From Gallalistipes aquisgranensis (GTDB lineage: Bacteria > Bacteroidota > Bacteroidia > Bacteroidales > Rikenellaceae): 64,000 nucleotides of DNA. This document shows positions 1 to 9,466 of this stretch, piece by piece (position 1 is the first letter of the stretch; every line of letters starts with the position of its first letter). The notes beneath the pieces were generated by a model. It was not told where the DNA came from. It was given only the letters and a program-made list of their open reading frames with translations, and did not search any database. The DNA lies in contig NZ_JADCJY010000001.1 in assembly GCF_014982715.1 (NCBI RefSeq), positions 868,001 to 932,000 of the forward strand. The letters run 5' to 3'. Both the position numbers and the translations under genes were made by a program.

Positions 1-1
1 G

Positions 2-196
2 CTGACCGTCATGCTCGGTGACGAGATCGTGGCCCAGGGAGTGAATGCCTCGCAAGTGATACGCGAGGCCGCGAAAGAGATCAACGGCGGCGGCGGCGGT
101 CAGCCTTTCTTCGCAACGGCAGGCGGGAAAAATCCCGAAGGGATGGAAAAGGCGATTCTGAAAGCAGTGGATATGATAAAGGAAAAACTTAAATAA
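2..196 (+). CDS. alaS: Alanine--tRNA ligase, C-terminal end (partial)
   Basis: The window opens inside this gene; the frame is open from base 2 to the stop at 194-196 and gives about 64 residues. The tail carries the glycine-rich stretch [14 protein letters not shown] followed by a short helix, which is typical of the C-terminal DHHA1 domain of alanyl-tRNA synthetase (and of AlaX relatives). The enzyme charges tRNA-Ala in the cytoplasm. The catalytic and editing domains lie outside the window, so a free-standing DHHA1 protein cannot be fully excluded. gpmI starts 14 bases downstream on the same strand, so co-transcription is likely. Confidence 0.85.
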   Translation: MTVMLGDEIVAQGVNASQVIREAAKEINGGGGGQPFFATAGGKNPEGMEKAILKAVDMIKEKLK

Positions 197-210
197 GGGT
201 AAACAAAGAT

Positions 211-1737
211 ATGAAACAGAAAGTTTTGCTGATGATCTTGGATGGCTGGGGCAAGGGCAATCACGGTAAAGGCGATGTGGTCTTTTCTGCTCATCCGGAA
301 TACATCAACGGTTTGGAAGCGAAATTTCCGCATGCGCAGTTGCTCACCGATGGTGAGAACGTAGGGTTGCCCGAAGGCCAAATGGGCAACTCGGAAGTGG
401 GACACCTCAATATCGGAGCCGGACGGGTAGTTTATCAGGACCTGGTGAAGATCAACCGGGCCTGTCGGGACAATTCGATCCTGAAAAATCCGGAAATCGA
501 GAAAGCGTTCGCATACGCGAAAGAGAACGGCAAACAGGTGCATTTCATGGGGCTCGTTTCGGACGGAGGCGTGCACAGTTCTTTGGAACATCTGTTCAAA
601 CTGTGCGATATTTCGAAAGAGTACGATCTCGGAGACAGGACGTTCGTGCATTGCTTTATGGACGGCCGTGATACGGACCCTCGCAGTGGGAAGGGGTACA
701 TCGAACAGTTAGAGGCTCACATGGCTGTTTCTGCAGGGCGTATCGCATCGGTGATCGGACGTTATTATGCGATGGACCGGGATAAACGCTGGGAGCGGGT
801 GAAAGAGGCATACGATCTGTTGGTGAACGGTGTAGGTGAGCCGGCAACGGCTGCCGCTACTGCGGTACAGAAATCTTACGACGAAGGTGTGACCGACGAG
901 TTTATCAAACCGATCGTAGTGGTCGGAGCGGATGGAAAACCGGTCGGAACCATTCAGTCTGGCGATCTGGTGATTTTTTTCAATTTCCGGAACGACCGGG
1001 CCAAGGAACTGACGATCGTGCTGACTCAGGAGGATATGCCCGATGCGGGAATGCATACGCTTCCACTTTATTATTGTACGATGACCCCTTACGATGCCAA
1101 GTTTCAGGGGCTTCATATCCTGTTCGACAAAGAAAATGTTCAGAATACGATCGGAGAATATGTCTCGAAACAGGGTCTCAAGCAGTTGCGCATTGCGGAA
1201 ACCGAAAAGTATGCCCATGTCACTTTCTTTTTGAACGGAGGCCGTGAAGAGAAGTTCGAGGGTGAAGAGCGTATTTTGATAGCCTCTCCTAAAGTGGCGA
1301 CATACGATCTGAAGCCGGAAATGAGTGCTTATGAAGTGAAAGACGCCCTCGTGGAGGTTCTGGGAACGAAGAAATTCGATTTCATCGCGCTGAATTTTGC
1401 GAACGGAGATATGGTGGGGCATACGGGAGTGTATGACGCGATCGTGAAAGCGGTGAAAGCGGTGGATGCGTGTGTGAAGGATGTGGTGGAGGCTGCTCGG
1501 ACGAACGGTTACGAGGTGGTTATCATTGCGGATCATGGGAATGCCGACAATGCCATCAATCCGGATGGTTCTCCCAATACGGCCCATTCGCTCAATCCCG
1601 TGCCCATTATCGTCGTGTCGGACCGGGTGAAAAGCGTGAAAAACGGAGTGTTGGCCGACGTGGCTCCTACGGTATTGAAATTGATGGGGCTTTCTCAGCC
1701 GGCCGAAATGACGGGACAGGCGCTGGTCGAATTGTAA
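211..1737 (+). CDS. gpmI: 2,3-bisphosphoglycerate-independent phosphoglycerate mutase
   Basis: This 508-residue protein interconverts 3- and 2-phosphoglycerate in glycolysis and gluconeogenesis and has the usual length for the manganese-dependent iPGM family. The N-terminal metal ligand lies in LDGWG (Asp11) and the phosphoserine nucleophile in [14 protein letters not shown] (Ser61). C-terminal metal ligands are visible in [20 protein letters not shown] and TAHSLNP. The phosphotransferase insert lies between about residues 80 and 300. It starts 14 bases after alaS, and a strong hairpin at 1758-1800 follows the stop. Confidence 0.97.
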   Translation: MKQKVLLMILDGWGKGNHGKGDVVFSAHPEYINGLEAKFPHAQLLTDGENVGLPEGQMGNSEVGHLNIGAGRVVYQDLVKINRACRDNSILKNPEIEKAFAYAKENGKQVHFMGLVSDGGVHSSLEHLFKLCDISKEYDLGDRTFVHCFMDGRDTDPRSGKGYIEQLEAHMAVSAGRIASVIGRYYAMDRDKRWERVKEAYDLLVNGVGEPATAAATAVQKSYDEGVTDEFIKPIVVVGADGKPVGTIQSGDLVIFFNFRNDRAKELTIVLTQEDMPDAGMHTLPLYYCTMTPYDAKFQGLHILFDKENVQNTIGEYVSKQGLKQLRIAETEKYAHVTFFLNGGREEKFEGEERILIASPKVATYDLKPEMSAYEVKDALVEVLGTKKFDFIALNFANGDMVGHTGVYDAIVKAVKAVDACVKDVVEAARTNGYEVVIIADHGNADNAINPDGSPNTAHSLNPVPIIVVSDRVKSVKNGVLADVAPTVLKLMGLSQPAEMTGQALVEL

Positions 1738-1757
1738 GCGCTGGTCGAGCCGTAAAG

Positions 1758-1800
1758 AACGATAAAACGGGAATGTCTCAAACATTCCCGTTTTATCGTT
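1758..1800. terminator. Bidirectional intrinsic terminator between gpmI and the dehydrogenase
   Basis: Perfect 18-bp inverted repeat (1758-1775 with 1783-1800) with a 7-base loop TCTCAAA. The AT-rich outer arms supply a U-tract in both directions. It sits between convergent genes. Confidence 0.85.
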
Positions 1801-1847
1801 TTATTGAAGCGAATGGTTCAATGAACCGGAAGTTTTACGGTCAGGGA

Positions 1848-2807
1848 CTATTGATCGTCCGTCCGGTCAGCGATGAACCGGCTGATGTTTTCGGCGACCT
1901 TGTCGATCAGGTAGACCAGCGCTTCCTCGGAGGACCATGCCGAGTGCGGGCTGAGAATCAGTTTGTTCGGGTCTTCGATATGCAGCAGAGGATTGTCGGC
2001 CGGGAGTGGCTCCGATGAATAGACGTCGATTCCCGCACCTGCAATCGTTCCGATGTCGAGGGCTTCGGCCAGTGCCGATTCGTCCACTATACCGCCACGG
2101 GCAACGTTGACAATGAGGGCCGAAGGTTTCATCAGTTTCAGTTCATCGCTGCCGATCAGATGGTAGGTTTTAGCGCTGAGAGGTGCATGGATCGAAACGA
2201 TATCCGATTCGCGGAGCAGATCGCCCAACGGTTTCTGCGGATATTTTTCGGGGCGGTGTATGCCGGAGACGGAACAGTAGGAGACGACGCAGCCGAATGC
2301 GTCAGCCAGCGAGGCGACCCGACGGCCGATATTTCCCATGCCGATGATACCCCAGTTTTTCCCGTGCAGTTCATGGGTCGTACGCCCGAAATCGAACAAT
2401 TTGTCCGAACGGGAGTAGGTGCCGCTTTTGACGAAACGGTCGTAGTAGAGTGTCTGCTTCATTAGTGCCAGCACGTCGCATAAGGTCTGTTCCGCTACCG
2501 AATGGGTGGAATATCCGACCGCATTACGGACAGTGATACCCAGTTGGGCCGCCGTGTCGAGGTCGACGTTGTTCATGCCTGTCGCGGCGATACAAATCAG
2601 TTTCAGGTGAGGCAGAGCATGCAGTGTGTCGCCTTTAAGGGGTGTTTTATTGGCTATCACTACGTCGGCCTCCCGGCAGCGTTCGACGATCTGACCGACC
2701 GGAGTGGTGTCGTAGCCCGTATAGTTCCCGAGTGCTTTAATGGGGGAAAGATCTGTGTTATGGATGGTGTATTGGTCTAAAAATACGATGTTCAGTGGAT
2801 TATTCAT
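1848..2807 (-). CDS. D-2-hydroxyacid dehydrogenase (glycerate/hydroxypyruvate reductase type)
   Basis: NAD(P)-dependent D-isomer 2-hydroxyacid dehydrogenase of 319 residues. The nucleotide-binding motif GMGNIG is at 156-161. The catalytic triad of the family is complete: Arg237 in NVARGG, Glu266 in DVYSSEP and His288 in LSPHSAW. The closest functional label is glycerate dehydrogenase, as for HprA-like proteins of Bacteroidota, but substrate cannot be set from sequence alone. It overlaps the upstream tcdA by four bases (2804-2807, ATGA), which implies translational coupling. Confidence 0.9.
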   Translation of the reverse strand: MNNPLNIVFLDQYTIHNTDLSPIKALGNYTGYDTTPVGQIVERCREADVVIANKTPLKGDTLHALPHLKLICIAATGMNNVDLDTAAQLGITVRNAVGYSTHSVAEQTLCDVLALMKQTLYYDRFVKSGTYSRSDKLFDFGRTTHELHGKNWGIIGMGNIGRRVASLADAFGCVVSYCSVSGIHRPEKYPQKPLGDLLRESDIVSIHAPLSAKTYHLIGSDELKLMKPSALIVNVARGGIVDESALAEALDIGTIAGAGIDVYSSEPLPADNPLLHIEDPNKLILSPHSAWSSEEALVYLIDKVAENISRFIADRTDDQ

Positions 2808-3556
2808 TGTCGTTTGTCGTTTTGGTTAATCTCTCCGATCAGTCCTCGGATTACGACCGAAGCGCATCCGCATCCGAAGACGGCTGGCAGATAGGAAATC
2901 GTGCCTACGTTCGATTTTTTATTGGTCTCCTCGCACAGAATCATCGAGCCTTCCCGGACGGGTTCGGCAGAGAATACGGCTTGGAATCCGCTGCGGACAC
3001 CTGCCTTGTGCAGCCTTTTTCGCAGCATGTGGGCCAGCGGACAGTGATGGGTACGGGAAATGTCGCATATTTCCATGCGAGTCGGATCGGTTTTGGCTCC
3101 GGCTCCCATGGAACTGACGACGGGGTATCCCCGATCGAGGCATCCCGTGATCAGATTCACTTTCGGTGCCAACGTGTCGATGGCATCCACGACAAAATCG
3201 TACGGCCCGTTATCGAGCAGGGTATCCGTAGCGTCGTCGCGGATATATTCGCAAATGGTACGGAGTCGCAGATCGGGATTGATGTCCTGCAGCCTGTGTG
3301 CCAGAATTTCTGCTTTGGACAGACCTATCGTGGAGCGGAGTGCGATCAGCTGTCGGTTGATATTGCTTTCCGCTACCGTATCCGCATCGACGATGGTCAT
3401 GCGCCCCACACCGCTGCGGCAGATCATTTCGGCCGCATAGGCTCCTACGCCGCCGAGCCCCACTACCAGTACGTGGGCCTGGCGGAGCCTGGACAGCTTC
3501 TCTTTACCCAGCAGCAATTCGGTGCGTTCCAGCCATGGCGGGATTATTTCTTCCAT
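2804..3556 (-). CDS. tcdA: tRNA threonylcarbamoyladenosine dehydratase
   Basis: E1-like (ThiF/MoeB fold) protein of 250 residues. Family members use ATP to cyclise t6A37 of tRNA to ct6A. The ATP-binding loop VVGLGGVGAYAA is near residues 31-42, the Arg finger region NINRQL follows, and the acidic VVDAIDTL motif lies mid-protein. The length and the C-terminal FGCGCASVV segment fit the TcdA/YgdL group better than ThiF or MoeB, which are more compact or carry a rhodanese domain. It overlaps both the TatD-like gene upstream (13 bases) and the dehydrogenase downstream (4 bases), so the three form one compact operon. Confidence 0.88.
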   Translation of the reverse strand: MEEIIPPWLERTELLLGKEKLSRLRQAHVLVVGLGGVGAYAAEMICRSGVGRMTIVDADTVAESNINRQLIALRSTIGLSKAEILAHRLQDINPDLRLRTICEYIRDDATDTLLDNGPYDFVVDAIDTLAPKVNLITGCLDRGYPVVSSMGAGAKTDPTRMEICDISRTHHCPLAHMLRKRLHKAGVRSGFQAVFSAEPVREGSMILCEETNKKSNVGTISYLPAVFGCGCASVVIRGLIGEINQNDKRQ

Positions 3557-4197
3557 TTTCTGTAATTATTATATATAATGTGTCGCAATGTACCGGTCGG
3601 CATACCGAGTATTTCGGATGCTTTCTCGTAAACATCCCTGATCGGTACGGGGGTGTCGTCCGTTTCGAAAAACAGCCGGTCGGTCGGAATTGACCGTAGT
3701 GCTTCGGCAGTTTTCGGGGAGAGCAGGGAACGCGACCCGAATGAGAGGTAATATCCTTTCCGGGTAAGTTGTTGTGCTTGTTGTTCGTTTCCGGTGAATC
3801 CGTGGAAAACGACTCCGGAAACGGTATGCCTGCCGAGTGCTGCAAGCATATCGTCCCATGCCCGTACCGAGTGGAGGATGATCGGTAGGGACCGGGCGGA
3901 TGCGATATCGAGTTGCTTTTCGAAAACCGACAGCTGGCGGAGACGGTCGACGGGGCGGGTGTAATCGAGACCGATTTCACCGATAGCGGATAACTCCGGA
4001 GCGGTTTTGAGTTCTGCCAGCAAGCGGTCTGTGTCGTCATTATCGAGGTGTTCCAGGCTCCACGGGTGGATTCCTGCCGAGCAGGGCGGGGCAGGGCACG
4101 GTTCCTGTTCGCCCAGCATGCGGTTCGTTACCGATACGGTGTCCGGTCCGTTTTCCGGACGGTGCGTATGGATATTTACATAAGGATCGAGTTCCAC
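3544..4197 (-). CDS. TatD-family metal-dependent hydrolase
   Basis: A 217-residue protein with all recognisable metal-ligand motifs of the TatD amidohydrolase family: NIHTHRP at the N-terminus, GEIGLD, ILHSVRAWDDM, FHGFTG and FETDD. TatD proteins are TIM-barrel phosphoesterases with 3'-5' exonuclease activity on DNA and RNA. It is about 40 residues shorter than canonical TatD (about 260), with trimmed loops, as seen in many Bacteroidota paralogues. The start is a GTG at 4197; no in-frame ATG lies nearby. It is the first gene of the minus-strand trio and faces hydE head to head. Confidence 0.85.
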   Translation of the reverse strand: MELDPYVNIHTHRPENGPDTVSVTNRMLGEQEPCPAPPCSAGIHPWSLEHLDNDDTDRLLAELKTAPELSAIGEIGLDYTRPVDRLRQLSVFEKQLDIASARSLPIILHSVRAWDDMLAALGRHTVSGVVFHGFTGNEQQAQQLTRKGYYLSFGSRSLLSPKTAEALRSIPTDRLFFETDDTPVPIRDVYEKASEILGMPTGTLRHIIYNNYRKWKK

Positions 4198-4199
4198 CG

Positions 4200-4230
4200 T
4201 TTGTCTCTGTTCGGTTTTTAATTAATTTTG
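4200..4230 (+). promoter_or_regulatory. Bacteroidota-type promoter for hydE
   Basis: TTTG at 4200-4203, a 19-base spacer, then TAATTTTG at 4223-4230 match the -33/-7 consensus of this phylum. Transcription would begin near 4236, which supports the ATG at 4264 as the hydE start. A CAAAATTA at 4241-4248 is a -7-like sequence for the opposite strand (TatD operon), but without a clear -33. Confidence 0.7.
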
Positions 4231-4263
4231 TTCCCGACAGCAAAATTAGCAAAACATTTCAAC

Positions 4264-5328
4264 ATGGTCCACCTGTCCGTTGCCGGGATACGCGAAATGC
4301 TTGAAAGTACGGGGTCTGTCCGAGAGGATTTGTTCCGTCAGGCGTTACGTCTCAAAAAAGAGGCCGCGGGAGAAGGTATTTATCTGCGGGGATTGATCGA
4401 ATTTTCCAATGTTTGTCGTAAAAACTGCCTCTATTGCGGTATCCGGCGGGAAGGAACCCGGGTCGGACGCTATACGCTTACGGATGCCCAGGTGCTCGAT
4501 GCAGCTCAGTATGCGTGGAGAAAAGGCTACGGTTCCGTGGTCCTTCAGGCCGGGGAACAGGTGTCGGAGGGATTTATTGCCCGGATCGAACGATTGGTCG
4601 GAGAGATCGGGGATCTTTCGAACGGAGAACTGGGGATCACTCTTTCGTTGGGAGAACAATCGGCCGTGACCTATCGACGCTGGAGAAAGGCCGGGGCGCA
4701 TCGTTACCTGTTGCGGATCGAGAGTTCCTCGCCGGAATTGTATGCCCGTATTCATCCGGATGATTCCAGGCATTGTTACGAAGACCGTGTGCGTGCGTTG
4801 GAGTCGCTTCGGAAGGAGGGGTATCAGGTGGGAACGGGCGTCATGATCGGACTGCCTGGTCAGACGACTTCCGATCTGGCCCGGGACATCCTGTTTATGA
4901 AGAGGCTCGATATCGACATGTGCGGTATGGGCCCCTATGTAGAGTGTGCAGGTACGCCGTTGGCCGCATATTCCGAAGCGCAGGGGGGCGGAACGAAAGA
5001 GGTGTTGCATGAGCGGCTGGAGATGACGCTGAATATGATTGCCGTGTTGCGCATTGTCATGCCCGATATCAATATAGCGGCAACGACGGCCCTGCAGGCG
5101 ATCGATGCAGGGGGGCGTCTGCGGGCGGTGGAGTGCGGGGCCAATGTGGTGATGCCCAATCTCTCTCCGCAGGAGGTGCGGGAAAATTATGCGTTGTATG
5201 ACAATAAGCCGCTTGCACTCGACAGTCGGATTCTGGAACAGTCTGTATGCTATGGCGAACGGGGCGATTCACAACACTTTAAAAAAAGAGAAAAAACAGC
5301 GTGGAATAGTGGAAAATATCCGAAATAA
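4264..5328 (+). CDS. hydE: [FeFe]-hydrogenase maturation radical SAM protein HydE
   Basis: Radical SAM enzyme of 354 residues with the CX3CX2C cluster motif CRKNCLYC (Cys51, Cys55, Cys58). The flanking sequence (YLRGLIEFSNVCRKNC, then LRIESSSPELYARIHP and GTGVMIGLPGQT) is characteristic of HydE, which acts with HydG and HydF in building the H-cluster of [FeFe]-hydrogenase. BioB and PylB are relatives with different core motifs. The ATG at 4264 is preferred over an in-frame TTG at 4228 because the latter overlaps the -7 element. HydF, HydG and the hydrogenase are not adjacent. The C-terminal 20 residues are very polar and may be a divergent tail. Confidence 0.9.
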   Translation: MVHLSVAGIREMLESTGSVREDLFRQALRLKKEAAGEGIYLRGLIEFSNVCRKNCLYCGIRREGTRVGRYTLTDAQVLDAAQYAWRKGYGSVVLQAGEQVSEGFIARIERLVGEIGDLSNGELGITLSLGEQSAVTYRRWRKAGAHRYLLRIESSSPELYARIHPDDSRHCYEDRVRALESLRKEGYQVGTGVMIGLPGQTTSDLARDILFMKRLDIDMCGMGPYVECAGTPLAAYSEAQGGGTKEVLHERLEMTLNMIAVLRIVMPDINIAATTALQAIDAGGRLRAVECGANVVMPNLSPQEVRENYALYDNKPLALDSRILEQSVCYGERGDSQHFKKREKTAWNSGKYPK

Positions 5329-5332
5329 AAAG

Positions 5333-5340
5333 TAAATTTG
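5333..5340 (+). promoter_or_regulatory. Probable -7 element of the nqr operon promoter
   Basis: TAAATTTG matches TAnnTTTG and lies just after the hydE stop, giving a leader of about 60 bases before nqrA. No convincing TTTG is seen 19-21 bases upstream, so the call rests on the -7 alone. Confidence 0.45.
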
Positions 5341-5403
5341 CATCGCTGGGTTGATTTTTAAATTCTTTAAGAAATAAATACCTATTATCCATACTTTAGT
5401 AGC

Positions 5404-6762
5404 ATGTCGAAAATTATAAAGTTGAAGAGGGGACTTGACATCAATCTTCTCGGAGAGGCCGCCCGGAAGCTCGTCCGTCTGCCGCAGGCGGCTTCTTATG
5501 CACTCAGACCCGATGATTTTGTCGGGGTGGTGCCCAAGTTGCTGGTGCGGGAGGGCGACCGTGTGAAAGCCGGAAATGCCCTGTTCTTCGACAAGAACAA
5601 TCCGCAGGTGCTTTTCCCGTCACCCGTGAGCGGAGTGGTGTCGGCTGTACGCCGCGGTGAGAAGCGGAAAATTCTGGAAGTCGTGGTGACACCCGATGCC
5701 GAACAGGAGTATGAACAGTTTCCTGTGCCCGATTTGGAAAAAGCATCCCGGCAGGACGTGGCCGGTGCGTTGCTGGCAGCCGGTCTTTGGCCCTGTATTG
5801 TGCAGCGTCCCTATGGAATCATCGCCGATCCGGGGCAAACGCCGAAATCTGTTTTCGTTTCCGGGTTCGATTCGGCTCCGCTGGCTCCGGATATGAATTT
5901 TGTGTTGACGGAAGAGTTCGACAATCTGCGGACGGGGGTCGAGGTGTTGAAAAAACTGACTTCAGGCAAAGTCCATTTAGGTCTGAAAGCAGGTGCCGAA
6001 GGTGTGTTGAACCGACTCGGCAATGCCGAGCAGCACTTGTTCAGCGGTCCTCATCCTGCTGGGAATGTCGGCGTTCAGATACACCACATAGATCCGGTTA
6101 ACAAGGGAGAGGTCGTTTGGACTGTCGATGTGCAGAATCTCGCATTGATCGGACGTTTGTTCCGTACGGGTAAAGTGGATATGCACAAGATCATTGCCCT
6201 GACGGGATCGGAGGTCGCCGATACGCATTATTGCTCTGTGGTTGCCGGTGCTCAGATCTCCTCCCTTGTCGATGAAAGCAATGTCCGGCATCAGGAAACC
6301 TCGTCCGTGCGTTACATCAGTGGAAATGTACTGACTGGAACCAAAGTGGAGCGGGACGGTTATCTGGGGTTTTATCATAATCAGGTGACGGTAATCCCGG
6401 AGGGAGACAAATATGAATTTATGGGGTGGGCGATGCCCCGGTTCGGTAAATTTTCGGTGTCTCATTCCTATTTTTCGTGGTTGATGCCTCACCGGGCGTA
6501 TGCATTGGATACCAATCTGAACGGAGGGGTGCGTCCTTTCGTCGTGACGGGATTGTATGACAAGTATCTCCCGATGGATATTTATCCGCTTTATCTGTTC
6601 AAGGCGATTTTGGCCGGGGATATCGACAAGATGGAGAATCTGGGTATTTACGAAGTGGTCGAGGAGGATTTTGCCCTGTGTGAATTCGTCGATCCCTCCA
6701 AGACGGAAATGCAACAGATTATCCGCGATGGGATCAATCTGATGATTAAAGAGCTTAACTAA
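5404..6762 (+). CDS. nqrA: Na+-translocating NADH:quinone reductase subunit A
   Basis: First gene of a complete six-gene NQR operon. NqrA is a peripheral cytoplasmic subunit that associates with the membrane subunits and has been linked to quinone binding. The 452-residue length and the N-terminal RnfC-like barrel segment (KAGNALFFDKNNPQVLFPSPVSG) are typical of NqrA. There are no transmembrane segments. The stop is six bases before nqrB. Confidence 0.97.
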   Translation: MSKIIKLKRGLDINLLGEAARKLVRLPQAASYALRPDDFVGVVPKLLVREGDRVKAGNALFFDKNNPQVLFPSPVSGVVSAVRRGEKRKILEVVVTPDAEQEYEQFPVPDLEKASRQDVAGALLAAGLWPCIVQRPYGIIADPGQTPKSVFVSGFDSAPLAPDMNFVLTEEFDNLRTGVEVLKKLTSGKVHLGLKAGAEGVLNRLGNAEQHLFSGPHPAGNVGVQIHHIDPVNKGEVVWTVDVQNLALIGRLFRTGKVDMHKIIALTGSEVADTHYCSVVAGAQISSLVDESNVRHQETSSVRYISGNVLTGTKVERDGYLGFYHNQVTVIPEGDKYEFMGWAMPRFGKFSVSHSYFSWLMPHRAYALDTNLNGGVRPFVVTGLYDKYLPMDIYPLYLFKAILAGDIDKMENLGIYEVVEEDFALCEFVDPSKTEMQQIIRDGINLMIKELN

Positions 6763-6768
6763 ATACAA

Positions 6769-7959
6769 ATGAAAGCATTAAGGAATTTTGTAGACAAGAT
6801 AAAGCCGACCTTCGAAAAGGGAGGGAAGCTGCATATGCTTCATTCGACATTCGACGCTTTCGAGACGTTTTTGTTCGTTCCCAACCATGTGACGAAGAAG
6901 GGGGCCCATATTCGGGACTGCAACGACATGAAGCGCGTGATGATCGTGGTTGTGATCGCCCTGATGCCGGCTCTGCTTTTCGGGATGTTCAATGTGGGGC
7001 TTCAGCATTTCAGAGCGATAGGTTTGCCCGATACGGGGATCGGAGAGTGTTTTTGGTTCGGTTTTCTGAAGGTATTGCCGATTATTCTGGTCTCTTATAT
7101 CGTGGGGCTCGGAATCGAGTTCGCTTTCGCGCAGGCGAGAGGACATGAAGTGAATGAGGGATTTCTCGTGACGGGTATGCTGATTCCGCTGATCATGCCG
7201 GTGGACGTTCCTTTGTGGATGGTGGCCGTGGCGACGGCGTTCTCCGTCATTATCGGCAAGGAGGTCTTCGGAGGAACGGGAATGAACGTATTCAACCCTG
7301 CTTTGCTGGCACGGGCGTTCATATTTTTCGCCTATACGCCTTTCATTTCGGGAGAAAAAGTCTGGGTCGCCGGTCTGAGTGAAGGAAAAGGAATTGTGGA
7401 CGGTTTTTCGGGGGCGACTCCGCTTTCGGATGTAGCCAATGCGTTGGCCGAGGGGGCTGAAACCGTAAACTGGACGAATGCTTCGACTCCTTGGGACTGG
7501 TTCGTGGGAACGATTCCCGGCAGTATCGGGGAGACTTCGACGATTGCTATTCTGATCGGAGCGGCAATCCTGCTCTATACGGGGATTGCAAGCTGGCGTG
7601 TTATGCTGAGTGTTTTTGCCGGCGGTTACCTGATGGGGCTCGTCTTCAATCTGATCGGTGCCAACGTGGCGATGACTTTCCCTGCGTGGCAGCATCTGAT
7701 CGTGGGTGGCTTCGCGTTCGGAGCCGTTTTTATGGCGACCGATCCGGTGACGGCACCGCAGACCAATACGGGCAAGGTGATCGGAGGTTTCCTGATCGGC
7801 GTGATCGCCGTGCTGATCCGGGTTGTCAACCCAGGTTATCCGGAAGGTATGATGCTTGCGATTCTGTTTATGAATGCCCTGTCGCCGTTGATTGATTACT
7901 ATGTGGTGCAGGCGAATATCTCGCGGCGTAACCGCCGCCTTAAACCGGCAAGCAAATAA
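6769..7959 (+). CDS. nqrB: Na+-translocating NADH:quinone reductase subunit B
   Basis: Integral membrane subunit of 396 residues with about ten hydrophobic segments. The SGAT motif at 214-217 (GFSGATPLS) contains the Thr that carries covalently bound FMN in characterised NQR. NqrB forms part of the electron and sodium path. The gene lies six bases after nqrA, and the GGAGG-like sequence just after its stop precedes nqrC. Confidence 0.97.
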   Translation: MKALRNFVDKIKPTFEKGGKLHMLHSTFDAFETFLFVPNHVTKKGAHIRDCNDMKRVMIVVVIALMPALLFGMFNVGLQHFRAIGLPDTGIGECFWFGFLKVLPIILVSYIVGLGIEFAFAQARGHEVNEGFLVTGMLIPLIMPVDVPLWMVAVATAFSVIIGKEVFGGTGMNVFNPALLARAFIFFAYTPFISGEKVWVAGLSEGKGIVDGFSGATPLSDVANALAEGAETVNWTNASTPWDWFVGTIPGSIGETSTIAILIGAAILLYTGIASWRVMLSVFAGGYLMGLVFNLIGANVAMTFPAWQHLIVGGFAFGAVFMATDPVTAPQTNTGKVIGGFLIGVIAVLIRVVNPGYPEGMMLAILFMNALSPLIDYYVVQANISRRNRRLKPASK

Positions 7960-7972
7960 GGAGGATTGGACG

Positions 7973-8785
7973 ATGAACAAGAACAGCAATACTTATATTA
8001 TAGGTTACTCGGCGATTATGGTGATCGTCGTTGCTTCGGTGCTCTCTTTCGCGTCGCTTTCGTTGCAGAAACGTCAGAATGAAAATGTAAAGATCGAGAA
8101 AATGAATGACATTCTCCGATCGATCGGCGAAGGGGAAGATGCCGACAAGGCTCCCGACAAAGCGAAGTACGTGATAGGCGAGTACGAGAAATATATCGTG
8201 GACAGCTATGCCGTGAATACGAAGGGAGAAAAAGTGAATGGAGCCGATGCATTCAGCTTGTTGATTAATCTGAAGGCAGAATACGACAAGCCCGATTCAG
8301 AGCGGGTGTTACCCATTTTCGTAAGTCGTAGCGATGAAGGTGTCGTCCATTACATATTGCCTGTCTGGGGTGCCGGTTTGTGGGGACCCGTCTGGGGATA
8401 TGTGGCGCTCGATGCGGACTGGAATACGATCTACGGGGTCGTTTTCGATCATAAGAGCGAGACGCCGGGGCTGGGCGCAGAAATTACCACGATGGCGTTT
8501 CGCGGTCAGTTCGAACAGAAAAAAATCTATGAAGAATCCCGTATGGTGGCCATTTCGGTGCTGAAGGGTGCAGGAGCTTCTGCCGGAAACATTCATGCCG
8601 TAGATGCCATATCGGGAGGAACGATTACCAGTCGGGGTGTCGAAAAGATGTTGAAGGACTGTCTGACCGATTATTCCGCATATATGGATAAAGAGCGGGC
8701 CGCCTTGTCGGAACCTCAGACTGCTGTTCCGGCGGAAATTGCCGGGGATGCGATGCCTGTCGATTCGTTAACCATTAACAAGTAA
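7973..8785 (+). CDS. nqrC: Na+-translocating NADH:quinone reductase subunit C
   Basis: A 270-residue subunit with one N-terminal transmembrane helix (residues about 8-31) and a large FMN-binding domain. The flavinylation site reads SGGTITS with Thr217; the family usually has SGAT, so Ala is replaced by Gly but the acceptor Thr is kept. The ATG at 7973 is chosen because the protein from here has the standard N-terminus and is preceded by AAGGAGG at 7958-7964, a rare clear Shine-Dalgarno-like site in this window. An in-frame ATG at 7892 would overlap nqrB extensively. Confidence 0.95.
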   Translation: MNKNSNTYIIGYSAIMVIVVASVLSFASLSLQKRQNENVKIEKMNDILRSIGEGEDADKAPDKAKYVIGEYEKYIVDSYAVNTKGEKVNGADAFSLLINLKAEYDKPDSERVLPIFVSRSDEGVVHYILPVWGAGLWGPVWGYVALDADWNTIYGVVFDHKSETPGLGAEITTMAFRGQFEQKKIYEESRMVAISVLKGAGASAGNIHAVDAISGGTITSRGVEKMLKDCLTDYSAYMDKERAALSEPQTAVPAEIAGDAMPVDSLTINK

Positions 8786-8794
8786 GGTGTAACC

Positions 8795-9451
8795 ATGAGC
8801 GAAAAAGAAAAAGAACCGATGTTTTCGGCAAAGATATGGAAGCTCCTGACTTCCCCCTTTAATCAAAGCAACCCGATCACGGTACAGATTCTGGGTATCT
8901 GTTCGGCGTTGGCTGTGACGGCGAAACTGAAACCTGCTTTTGTAATGGCTCTTTCGGTGATCGTGGTGACTGCGTTTTCGAGTCTGATCATTTCGATGAT
9001 CCGGAAGTCGATTCCTTCGCGTATTCGGATCATCGTGCAGCTGGTCGTGGTGGCCGCGTTGGTAATTCTGGTCGATCAGGTGCTGAAGGCTTATGTGTAC
9101 GATGTAAGCAAGCAGCTGTCTGTGTTCGTGGGATTGATTATTACCAACTGTATCATCATGGGGCGTATCGAGGCGTTCGCGCTCGGGAATAAACCCTGGG
9201 CTTCGTTCGTAGACGGTGCAGGTAATGGATTAGGCTATGGGCTGATTCTGATTATTCTCGGATTTTTCCGCGAATTGCTGGGGGCCGGTACCTTGTGGGG
9301 GTATCAGATTATTCCCGATTCCTGGTATATCGGAAATGGCGGATTTTATTCTAATAATGGGTTGATGTTATTGCCTCCGATGGCATTGATTTGCGTGGGG
9401 ATCATTATTTGGGTACAGCGGAGCCGCAATAAAAGTCTGATTGAAAAATAG
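8795..9451 (+). CDS. nqrD: Na+-translocating NADH:quinone reductase subunit D
   Basis: Membrane subunit of 218 residues with about six transmembrane segments, homologous to NqrE and to RnfE. The conserved first helix region ([18 protein letters not shown]) and the motif [19 protein letters not shown] identify NqrD; the Cys in TNCI is a ligand of an iron centre shared with NqrE in solved structures. It is spaced 9 bases from nqrC and 15 from nqrE. Confidence 0.96.
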   Translation: MSEKEKEPMFSAKIWKLLTSPFNQSNPITVQILGICSALAVTAKLKPAFVMALSVIVVTAFSSLIISMIRKSIPSRIRIIVQLVVVAALVILVDQVLKAYVYDVSKQLSVFVGLIITNCIIMGRIEAFALGNKPWASFVDGAGNGLGYGLILIILGFFRELLGAGTLWGYQIIPDSWYIGNGGFYSNNGLMLLPPMALICVGIIIWVQRSRNKSLIEK

Positions 9452-9466
9452 TGAAAGGATAGCCTT

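Noticed and set aside
4223-4230. TTG start for hydE at 4228
   Set aside because: It lies inside the -7 element; translation from there would require a message starting upstream of the promoter.
6778-7989. Minus-strand open frame of about 403 codons opposite nqrB
   Set aside because: Antisense to a clear membrane subunit; composition dominated by Arg, His and Gln.
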